Source: Mycteria americana
Taxonomy: Eukaryota; Chordata; Aves; Ciconiiformes; Ciconiidae
Direction: 5' to 3'
Length of the DNA: 64,000 nt
NCBI RefSeq assembly: GCF_035582795.1
Contig: NC_134366.1
Coordinates: 632,501 to 696,500 of the forward strand
Part shown: piece after piece, positions 55,277 through 64,000 of the stretch
Position numbering within the stretch: position 1 is the stretch's first letter
Layout of the letters: each line of letters opens with the position of its first letter
Made by a program: the position numbers and the translations under genes
The notes under the pieces: model-generated
What the model was told of the DNA's origin: nothing
Database searches by the model: none
Seen by the model: only the letters and a program-made list of their open reading frames with translations

Positions 55277-57140
55277 ATGAGGCTGCGGCTGCTCTGCGGC
55301 CTCGCTGCCGCGGTGGCCCTCGTGGCCACGGCCGGAGCCGACCACGGCGACTCGAAGAAGGTGGCACGGGGGAGAGAGGTTGGTCGTGTGCGGAGGGGGG
55401 TTAAAACTGGGGAATAACGGGATGGGAAGGGGGGAGATGGCGGGGAGAGCACCACGGGGAGGGGGAGACCTCCCCGGGTACGGCACGGCACGGCGCGGCA
55501 CGGCTCCGGCACGGTGGGAAGCAAACCTTGTCCCCAGGGGACACGGGCTGCTCCGTCACCAGCACCCTGCGCCGAACCCCGGTACGGGGGCAGGCCAAAT
55601 CCCGGGAGAGCAGCTCTTCACCCGCCCTACTCCCTGTGCCGCTCTGGGCACCGGTGGGGCTGAGGACGGGCTCGGGGCCCTGGCGTCCGGCCGAGCCCTT
55701 CACCCCGAGGGCTGGCGGTGCGGGGGGGCTGCGCTCTGCGGGCGCCCCGGGCGCCGCGTCCTCTGCCGGGGCCCCTCTTGCAGCCGCAACGCTTGCACAA
55801 CCGGCAAACATTTCACCGGGGGGTGGCGAGGGGCTGAGCAGGGGAGGAGGGAGGCGGCGGCGGACGCCGGTGGTCCAGGTGCCGCGCGGGGGGGACGGGG
55901 GCCGCGGCACGGGACGGTGGCTTCACTGCGCCGACGGAAAGCCGGGGAAGAGCCGGGGACAGGGAAGGAGGGTGGGAGCGGGTCGTTTCTCAAACACAGC
56001 CCGAAACGCAGCCAGGGATCGGGTGCCTGAGCGGGGATGGACGGGGGGAAGCTGGGCAGGGCCTGGGCACCGCTGGGCACGGCGGCAACGGTGTCCCCAT
56101 CCCGGGGCGGCGGCAAAGGGGGCTAGCCGGCCACTTGCCCCCCGGTTCCTGCTCCCCAGGACGCTCCCTGCCCGCGCCCGCCTGCCCGCACCCGCCTGCC
56201 CGCACCCCTACCACCCAGCCCAGACGTGGGGGTGCCTACGCAGGCGCCAGAGGGACCCCGGGCGGCAGCGGGCTCCGGCAGAGCCGGTAACGACCCTTCC
56301 CTCCGCAGGGGATGAGCAGCGGGGGCCGGCGCCAGCCCCACAGACCCTGCTCGGGGTGCTTCTCCGTCCTGAGTGAGGTGAGCCGGTAGCGCTGGGCCGT
56401 GGCCGCACCGCACCGCCAAGGCGGCCGCCGCGGGGGCCGGGGGAAGCGGTGCGTGGGGAGAGGAGGAAACTCGGTGCCGCCGACTCCTCGGTGTCACCCC
56501 AATGGTGTCGCACGGCACCAGCCGCTCCCGCGCCCGCGTCTCTCCCCGCAGGAGTCGCGGTCGATGTCCTGGCGCGCCAGCGAGGACGATGAGGTTCAGC
56601 CGGGCAGGCGGGTGCGTACGGAGCCAGTGGCGGAGGGTGAAAGGTCTGGAGGTGCCGCAACGTGCCAGGCGGTGCCGGCCGCGGCCCCGGAGCTGCCGGG
56701 GGGGTCACCCAACCCAGCCCTGCCCGCAGGCAGCCCCTGGCCGCGTGTCCCCCCCGCGGGACCCGGGCCTCCCCGTCGCCCGGGGCTTGGTGTGACGCGG
56801 CGCTCGCTCCCGCAGGAGAGAGCCAGGAGGGAGGACGAGGAACCGGCACGGCCCGCGAGACACCCCGGCAGCGTCCTGCTGCCGCGACAGGTAATGGCAG
56901 AGCCCTGGCAGGATCCCCGGCCTCGTCCGGTGGCAGCGGCGAGACCCGGGGACGGGGACCCCAGCCATCGTGGGGACCCCCGGCAGACCTTGCTTTGTCT
57001 CGCAGGAGGCGCTGAGCACCCGGACAGCGTGGCGAGGAGCGGTGCCGGCAGCCAGGAGCGGCCACGTGCCGGGAGAGAGCCGGGGACCCGGCCGCCCCCA
57101 GGCCGTGCCGTGGGGCCCACCAGCCCTGTCCCGGCCCTGA
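55277..57140 (+). CDS. Small secreted protein, candidate peptide-hormone precursor
   Basis: Five exons, every junction in phase 0: 55277-55360 (or to 55378), 56309-56377, 56553-56612, 56816-56890 and 57006-57140; about 140 residues. Residues 1-20 form a signal peptide (MRLRLLCGLAAAVALVATAG). KK at 27-28, RR at 35-36, RR at 70-71 and RR at 75-76 are possible convertase sites. The segment between the first two RR pairs starts with Gln37, holds a CSGC pair (42-45) and ends Pro68-Gly69-Arg-Arg, so processing would give a 32-residue peptide able to carry N-terminal pyroglutamate and a C-terminal amide. AATAAA stands at 57280-57285, 140 bases after the stop. The first donor (GTGGCA) is weak. I recognise no known hormone. 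An untranslated RNA with chance splice signals is the main alternative, though five compatible phases plus a signal peptide argue against it. Confidence 0.55.
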
Positions 57141-57279
57141 GGCAGCCGGGGGGGCCTGGCCCCCCCCCCCCCAGGGCACAAGCGAGCCTATGCCCACGCC
57201 AGCTCAGCCCCGCTGCCCCCACCGTGCACCCCCAAAGTGCTTCTCGGGGCAGCTCCCCCCCTGCTTTGCCACGTCACCA

Positions 57280-57285
57280 AATAAA
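57280..57285 (+). terminator. Poly(A) signal AATAAA, small secreted protein gene
   Basis: Canonical hexamer 140 bases after the stop codon of the five-exon gene, the only AATAAA in several kilobases on this strand. Confidence 0.65.
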
Positions 57286-57299
57286 GCCGAGGAGCCGGA

Positions 57300-58799
57300 G
57301 GGAGTAGGGGCATTCGAGGGGGGGACACGTGGCGGGTGACCCTGCACCGGGGGGACCCTGGCGCCGGGGATGCTGCTCCCACGCTGGCCCAGCGCCCGCG
57401 CCGCCGGGGCGCGGTGCCCGTCCCCGCCGCCCCGGGCACCTCTCCCCCTCGGGGTTCCCCTCGTCGGCGCAGGAGGAGCTCGCGCCCCACCAGCGCCGGC
57501 ACGCGCGGCTGCGATCGCAGACCCGCGCGCACGCGGCGTCCCGGGGACGCTGCCCCTGCCCCCAGCCCCCGCCATCCTGCCCAGCACCCCCCAAAACCGG
57601 CGGCGAGGGGGCACGGAACGGGAGAGTGCGGGGACGGCCCGGCCCCACGCGTGGCGCCCGGCCGGCGGCGCGCCGGCCTCTGCAGGTTTCTTGCCTCGGC
57701 TGGGCGGACAAGGACAGGGAGTCCCACGCTCTGCGTTAACGAAGCAATTAGCGTTAATGAAGGCGACAACCAGAAGCCAACGGGCGCAGCTGCACCGGCC
57801 GATGGGCTACCAGGCGACGGCAGCACCCGGGACTCCGCAGCCCGTCAGGCTGTAACGGGGGGGTGCGGGGGGGACGTGCAGGGGCAGGGGAGCGCCGTGT
57901 GTCCCGTCCGTGTGTCCCGTCCGTGTGTCCCGTCCGTGTGTCTCTGGGGCACGAGCTCAGCGGGGAAGGCGGCAGCCGCGTCCCCCAGCTGGGGCAGAGA
58001 CCCCGGGTCCCCGGGCACGGGGCTGGGCTCCAGTGGCCGGGATGGAGGGTCCTGGCTGGGGCGACTGGGGACAGTGGCTTCTGACATCCCTTACAGACCA
58101 TACTGGGCGCTACTGGTCTGTACTGGGCTCCTACAGCTGGGCAGGAGGGTCCTGGCTGGGGCTGCTGGAGGCGGTGGCTCCTGACATCCCTTAAGAGTGG
58201 CCATGGGGCCGTTGGCTCCGACCCGTCCCGTCCCCGTCCCCGTCCCCGTCCCCGTCCCCCACCACGGGCAGCCGTGGGGCGCAGCACGGTGATGGCGGTG
58301 GCAGTGGGGACACACGCACGCACCCCCCGTCAGCCCAGGGGGACGTGTGGGAAAGGTCACCGCGTCACTCGGCAGCGAGGGCTTGGCGCCGACGTGCCAG
58401 GCAGCGCCGCGGGCCCCGCGGTGGGCTCGGTGCCGGCACGGGGGTGGCGGTGGCTCGGCGGCGCTTGCAGCCCCTCTCCTGCCTCGGCCCCGCGAGCACC
58501 GCTTCACGGCACGGCGGCGACGAGCCGCCCGAGCCAAGAAGCTGCCTGGCACGAGGGGCGGGACGCGTCGGGGCCCGTCTGCTCCAACGAGCACCGCGAG
58601 CCCCGGGGGGAGCGCGGCACCGGCGGGGCTGCTGCCGGTCGGGAGGGGCCGAGCCTCGGGACCCCCGCGGTTGCGGGCGGCGGCCTGCTCAGCCCACCCC
58701 CTGCCCTGCACCCTGGGGACCGGCCCGGCTCAGCCGTGCGGCACGTCCCAGCCCTCCCCGGTGCCCGCCGGCCGCAGGAGCCACGGAGGAGACGGCAGC
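57300..58799. other. Intergenic DNA with short tandem repeats
   Basis: 57895-57945 has three to four copies of GTGTCCCGTCC. 58040-58195 holds two diverged copies of a segment reading GGAGGGTCCTGGCTGGGGC to CTGACATCCCTTA. 58226-58258 is a (CCCGT)n-type run. No gene is supported. Confidence 0.5.
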
Positions 58800-58816
58800 A
58801 GCGTCGCCGTCACTGG

Positions 58817-58822
58817 TTTAAT
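58817..58822 (-). terminator. Poly(A) signal ATTAAA, KRBA1
   Basis: Minus-strand ATTAAA about 355 bases past the KRBA1 stop codon; no better signal lies nearer. Confidence 0.5.
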
Positions 58823-59175
58823 GCAGGGATCGGGGCGGGGGGGACACCACGGACACCCACGGGGGCTGGGGGGCGTGGGGGGGCCGAGCGCCACGGCAGC
58901 GAGCGTCGGGTGCGGGAGGCGCCTCGCCGGGAAGGCTGGGCTCTGCCGAGCGGCCAGGACCGGGACCGGCTCCTCCGGTGTTGCCAGCGAGACGGCTCAG
59001 CCACCCCCTCCCCGGATCCTGCCGCGAGCAGCCCCTCCACCCGGGTGCCAGGATGGCACCGCGGGGATGCTGAGGCGCGGGAAGCCGCGAGGGCTCGGCG
59101 CCGCGCGGGAGCCGACACGGCGCTGGGACTGGCTGCGGCAGGGAGACAGATCCGGCGCCCTCGGGCCGGGCTCGG

Positions 59176-62100
59176 TCACGGCCCCGTGGAGCCTCGGCCA
59201 CGGCCGGCTGCGGGGCAGCGCGTGCCGCAGGGCCGCTCGACCGCCCTCCGGGCCCGGCGGCCGGGGACGACGGCGAGGCGGGCGCCGGCCCAGCTGGGGG
59301 GCTCAGGGCACCCACGGGCCGCCCGCAGCAGCGCCAGCTTGTCAGCGAAGCGGAGCGGGCTGAAGAGCAGCGGCCGTGCCGGGGCGGTGGGGCCACGCGG
59401 CCGGCGGGCGCTCTCGATCTGCAGGGGAGCCGGGGCCGGGGGCAGGCCCAGCACCGCCGGCAGCGTGGTCTGCAGGAAGGCGATGGCGTCGGCCCCCTCC
59501 GCCCCCTCGGGCAGCCCCAGCAGCCGCAGGCTGTTGCGCCGGGAGCGGGTCTCCAGCGCCCGGCGCCGTCCCTCCAGGCGCCGGATGGCGCGGCGGAGGC
59601 GCCGGCGGCAATGGGCGAGGGCGGCCATTTCCCGCGCCCAGCCCCGCTCCAGCCGCTCCAGGCGGCTCCGCACGCCCCACACCTCCCGACGCACCGAGCG
59701 CAGGTCCCGGCACGGCCGCTCCAGCTCCTCTGCCGGGACGGCGCGGACCCGGCCCACCTCCGCCCGCGGGTCCTGGGCCTCGCCGGGGGGCTCCCACGGG
59801 GCCGGGGGGGTCCCCCTGGGCCGCCTCTTCTTGGGTGAGCTCGCCCCGCCGCAGCCGCCGGGACGCACACCGGAGCCCGGTGGGGCCGCGGCACCCGCCG
59901 GCCCCGCTACAAGCCAGAGGGTGGGAGCTCAGCCCCTGCCCCGGTGCCGCCAGCCCCCTCCCACAACACCCCCCAGCCCGGCCCCGGCCCCCCGGTACCT
60001 TCTGCAGGGGGTCTCTTGGTCGCCGTCCCCTTGGCGGGGGGACGGGAGGGTGGCCGCGTGCCGCCAGCGGGGCGGGCGTCCCCTGGCGCGGCGGTGCCAC
60101 GCGCCCCCGATGCTCGGGTCTCGGCGAGGCTGCCGGGGGGCACCACCGGTGCCAGCGCCCCTGGGAAGCGGCACAGACGGCCCGTCAGTGGGGGCAGCCC
60201 CCCGAACCCCCCCCGCCCTGCAGCGCTGCCCGTCCCCGGGCGCCGGCACAGGGTGCCACGCGTGTTCCCAGCCCCGGGGGACGAGGGGCTGCCGTGCCCG
60301 CCGGGGCCCGGCCATCGCCCTGCTCCGCGCCACAGGGCACGCGGGAGAGGGGACACGTGGCCGCGGGGTCACCCCTGCCCGGCCCCACCGGCACCGCGCA
60401 CCCGGGCGCAGCCATTGCCTCCACCCCGGCGTTTCAGCCCCTTCTCCCACCCCGGGTGCCCTCGCCCCCCCGTGCCGACCCCCCGGCGGCAAGAGGGGCT
60501 GCAAGCACCGCCGAGCCCCCCGCCACCGCCCCTCGTGCCACCCACCCGCTGCGGAGGGGCTGTGGCCCCCGGTGCCCAGCCCGGCGGCCCCCCACGTGCC
60601 GCCGGCAGCCGCCGGCCAGGCCGGGGTGGGCGCGGGGGCAGCGCTCCCGGCTGGGGACACCCCGCGGCGTCACCCCGAGCGCGAGGGGCAGGGGGGACCT
60701 CCAGCCGCTCCCCTCCAGGGGTACCCCGGGGACCAGACCCCAAAGGGATCCCCGGGCTCTGCAGGGGTGCCCCCGGGGACCGGACCCCCAGGGATGCCCC
60801 AGGGGCCTGGGACCCCAAGGATGCTCTCCCAAAGCCCAGGGGACAGGGAAGTCCCCTCCAAAACTCAGACCCCCCCCGCCCCGGGGTTCCCCAGGGACCA
60901 GCCCCCCCAGGGACGTCACCCCCAAACCCCATCAGGATGCCCCCCAAAGCCCAACCCCCCCCCCCCGGGAAGCCCCTGCTCTCCAGGGGCAGCGCTCCCC
61001 ACCCGGGGCCCTGGGGCTCAGCACCCCCACCCGCACCCTCGCATGCCCCCGGACCTCGCTGCGGGGGGCCGAACTCCCGGTGGGGAGGCACGTGCCCCCC
61101 AGGGACAGCGGGTCGGGCTGTGCAGGGAGGGGACGCTCCCCCCGCGGGGACCGAATCCTGCCCCAGCGTCCCCCTGCCCAGCCCCAGCCCCGGCACTGCG
61201 TCCCCCAGGGCTGCCTGAGACCCCCTGGGGCCCCCCGCGACCCCCCGAGATTCCCCGGGACCACCCCGAGACCTCCCCAGCCAGCAGTGCGGGGCTGCGG
61301 CAGAGCTCACCGTCCTGGCGCCAGGCCGCTGCCTCCCCGGTGGCACTGCTGGCGGAGGAGATGCCGCCCGCGGAGCCGGGGCGCCCGGCACCATCCCCAG
61401 ATTGCGGGCAGCGGCGGGCAGCGGCTGCCGGCGACTCGGCTCGCGAGGGGCCGGGAGGGGCGGCCGGGCCTGCGGGGCGCGCTCAGGGCAAGAGCCGACG
61501 GGACCCGGCTCATCCCACCCTTGCACCGGAGACCCCCCGGCGCAGCCCAGGAGCCGCGGCGAGCGCCAAGCGCTGCGTGGCCGGCACCCGCCCCGGCTTG
61601 GTGTGCTCGGCACCGGCACCCCGAGTCCTGCCACCACCCCAGGGTGCCGAGCGCATCCCTGGCACCCGCCCACGAGGGGCACAGGGTGGTACCCGAACCC
61701 AGAGACGAGACCAGCGCCCAGCCCTGTCGTGCCACGCCGTGCCACGCTGTGCCGTGCCATGCTGTGCCACGCCACGCCACGCTGTGCCACACGTGCCACG
61801 CCGTACCATGCTGTGCCGTGGTGTGTGCACGCTGCCACGCCATACCGTGCCACGGCATGCGCTCAACGCCATGCCGTGCTTTGCCATGCCGCACGGTACG
61901 ATGCCGTGCCGCGCCAAGGCGGTGGGCATGATGCCGTGCCGTGCCGTGCCACACCTCTGAGCGAGCGTCTCCCGGGCAGAGGCTGGCGACCGCCGGGCTC
62001 TCCCCGCTGTCTCTCCCCGGGGGTGCGGGAGCCGCTCGCCGGGGGCCCAGGGGGGCCAGACCCCCTCACCGCCAGCTCCTGCAGGCACTTCTCCAGGCTG

Positions 62101-63179
62101 CGGAGCGGGCAGCTCCCCGCCGGCGCCTCCGGTATAACTGCAAAAGCAAATTCCAGTCCCCGGCCCCCCCCAGCAGCCGGACACGGCCGGGAGCAGGGGG
62201 CCAGGGGGACGCCCAGATCCCCGGTACCGGACACCCGCACCCCCTCGCCCCCTCGCCAGCGTCCCCAGCCCTGCGGCTCACCCGCCGCACGCACCGTCCC
62301 CGGCTCCACCACGAGACTCCGCCAGCCCCCGGCTCCTGGCGCGGCCCAGCTCCACGGGGGCCGGGGTCTGCCGGGGGGCTCACCCTGCGGGCAGGCGGGC
62401 CGGCCCCGGGGAGACCCCCGCTCCGCAGTGACGCCTGTGCTGGCATCAGGAGAAAGCCCCGCTCGGGGCTGGGTGCTCCCGGGGCGCTGGCACCGGACCC
62501 CCGGCCCAGCCCTTCCCAGGCACGGCCGGGGGGTGCAGCCCCCACCCCGCCACGGCTCAGCGCTTGGCTCCCCCAGAGCCCGCGCACCGCCGGGACGCAG
62601 CCGGGTCCCCGCCGGCGCTGCCTGGGCTGGCGGGGGCTGCAAGGCGGCCTCGCCTCCAGCACCCTTGCGCCCCCGCCATCGCACGCCGCCGGGCGCCCCG
62701 CGTCCCTGGTGCCCGGCAGGGCAGGACCGGGCTCTCACCCACCCGGCACGGCCCCGGCGCTCACCGCCTGCGCCCGTCTGCTCAGAGCCCGCCGCCACGT
62801 CCGCGCCGCCGGCAGCACCGGGCTCCGCACCGGCCCTGGGGCCGCCGAAGAGAAACTCGGGGATCTCCTTCACCAGCCGCACCAGGGCGCTGAGGGCCGG
62901 GCTGCCGGGGGGACCTGGGGGACAGGGGAGGTGGGGGTGCCGGGAAGGGCAGCCCCCCCAGCCGCCAGCCGCCGAGCTCTCCCCGGCCGGAGGAGCGGAA
63001 CCCCCGCACCGTCCCCGCTCCGGCTGGGACAAGCACCGTGGCGGGGCCCTACCGAGGGAGGCCAGCAGCCGGGACGTCCCCTCCGTCACCTCCCGGTGCA
63101 GCTCCCGCTGCCATTCCTCCAGCAGCTCCCACTCCTCCGCCGAGAACCGGACCGCCACGTCCTCGAACGTCACTGGCGC
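59176..63179 (-). CDS. KRBA1: KRAB-A domain-containing protein with an L1 ORF1p-like C-terminal exon
   Basis: KRAB-A exon 63053-63179 is 127 nt and encodes APVTFEDVAVRFSAEEWELL then EEWQRELHREV. Exon 62765-62914 follows in phase with LSALVRLVKEIPEFLFGG, a KRBA1-type repeat; exon 62070-62137 carries LRSLEKCLQELA, another. Less certain exons lie near 62384-62432 and 61310-61425. Exon 59999-60160 (Pro/Lys-rich) joins the last exon 59176-59906 in phase 1. That last exon (243 residues) has an SPKKRR basic patch, a coiled-coil segment (RRLRRAIRRLEGRRRALETR), then RRNSLRLLGLPEG and LLFSPLRFADKLALLRAAR, the order of coiled coil, RRM and C-terminal domain found in LINE-1 ORF1p. KRAB-A with repeated LxxLxxxLxEIPE modules is diagnostic of KRBA1, which neighbours ZNF467 and SSPO in human. 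The start codon exon lies upstream of 63179 and was not found. The middle exons are incomplete. Confidence 0.78.
61725..61955. repeat. Short-unit minisatellite in a KRBA1 intron
   Basis: Tandem variants of GTGCCACGC, GTGCCGTGCC and ATGCTGTGCC for about 230 bases; the unit length drifts between 5 and 10 bases. Confidence 0.85.
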
Positions 63180-64000
63180 CTGCGGGGACGTGACCGGGGG
63201 GTCCCTGCCCAGCCCCTGCCGGGGCAGCAGAGCCGGGAACAAACGGCGTGTCTGTGGGGAACGGGGACGCGCTCGCTAATGCTGCGGGGACGCGCCGTGG
63301 GGCTGGGGAGCGGAGCCAGCCTGCCGGGGGACGCGCCGTGGGGCTGGGGAGCGGAGCCAGCCTGCCGGGGCCGAGCAGAATCCGGCGGGTGCTGGGTACA
63401 GGACGAAGCCACCATCCCCAGGAGCACCCGGAGCGCCCGAGCCCCTCGCGGAGCCGTGCCAGGCGGCGGCAGGACCCCCGGCCGGGCCCGAGGTGTGCGG
63501 GGACGGTGGGTGTGAGCGGCCGCGCCGGGGTTGGCGCGCGGCCGGGAACGGGCGTGCTGCTGCGCCCGTCCCGCGCGGGCGCGGAGCGAAGGCACGCCGG
63601 CACGCTTCCCGGCACGCTTGCTGGCAGGTCCCTGCGCGCTTCGTGCTCCGTCGGGGAGGACGTGAGGTAACCTGCCCTGACGCCCTGGTATTTGCGGCAG
63701 GGGTCACGTCGTCCGACATTTCCCTCCCCGCGCCGGCCGGGCGGGGGCCCGACGCCACGTGCGACGGTCGCTCTCGGCTCCGTGCCACCGCGCCCGTCCC
63801 GCCGACGTCAACCACGCAGGGACTTGCCAAGACACCGCTGCCTTGAGCAGCGCCGGAGGGAGACGGTTCGCAGCCCCGCCGCGGCGTTCACCCCCTCCCG
63901 CTCCCAGCCCTGTCCCGAGGAACGGGGACCCCCCCTCCCCGCGGCCGCCGAGCGAGGGGCGTGCGTGGCCGCGGGCGAAGACGGGCTTTGCCACCGGCCC
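63180..64000 (-). promoter_or_regulatory. 5' region of KRBA1 with a 38-bp tandem duplication
   Basis: G+C-rich, CpG-rich DNA upstream of the KRBA1 KRAB exon, probably holding its promoter and first exon. A unit starting GGACGCGCCGTGGGGCTGGG occurs twice in tandem at about 63288-63369. No start codon exon with a convincing donor was found. Confidence 0.45.

Overview
The window reads as bird nuclear DNA. It holds at least seven CR1 LINE fragments, two solo LTRs of an avian endogenous retrovirus, very GC-rich short-intron genes, many GC-rich minisatellites, and a gene set matching the interval on human 7q36.1 that contains SSPO, ZNF467, LRRC61, RARRES2, zinc-finger genes, GIMAP and KRBA1. The gene order was read from protein sequence and splice signals only; no database was searched.

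Layout. 1-3760 (-): the 5' end of SCO-spondin (SSPO), 14 coding exons, continuing past the left edge. 3780-5900: the intergenic space it shares with the divergent ZNF467, mostly a C/T-rich minisatellite. 6525-8511 (+): ZNF467, 12 zinc fingers. 10578-11375 (+): LRRC61, with a minisatellite in its 5' intron. 12385-13774 (-): RARRES2 (chemerin), four coding exons. 14.5-17.3 kb: CpG-rich promoter DNA. 17291-24094 (+): a large C2H2 zinc-finger gene whose third intron is almost entirely a 21-bp minisatellite. 24.1-30.9 kb: 3' UTR, CpG-rich DNA and a 14-bp minisatellite. 30946-31734 (+): a seven-finger C2H2 gene. 37106-37954 (+): one GIMAP-family GTPase gene with a CR1 directly after its stop codon.

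38-43 kb: CR1 copies, an AT-rich stretch and a solo LTR. 43632-47588 (+): a five-exon KRAB gene with no zinc fingers; its last exon carries three HCF-1-binding-like motifs and a basic helical segment. 48-50.2 kb: CR1s. 50.9-52.2 kb: a decayed duplicate of the 5' half of that KRAB gene. 52325-52872: second solo LTR. 55277-57140 (+): a five-exon gene for a small secreted protein laid out like a peptide-hormone precursor. 58.8-63.2 kb (-): KRBA1, whose last exon encodes a LINE-1 ORF1p-like domain.

Biologically the window mixes secreted or extracellular products (SSPO, chemerin, the small secreted protein), an immune GTPase (GIMAP) and DNA-binding or repressor genes (ZNF467, two further C2H2 genes, the KRAB gene, KRBA1). 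The most unusual items are the KRAB protein with repeated HCF-1 motifs, the KRBA1/L1-ORF1p arrangement, and the candidate prohormone. Gene symbols are given only where family identity is clear; REPIN1 and ZNF775 are suggested for the two unnamed zinc-finger genes by position only.
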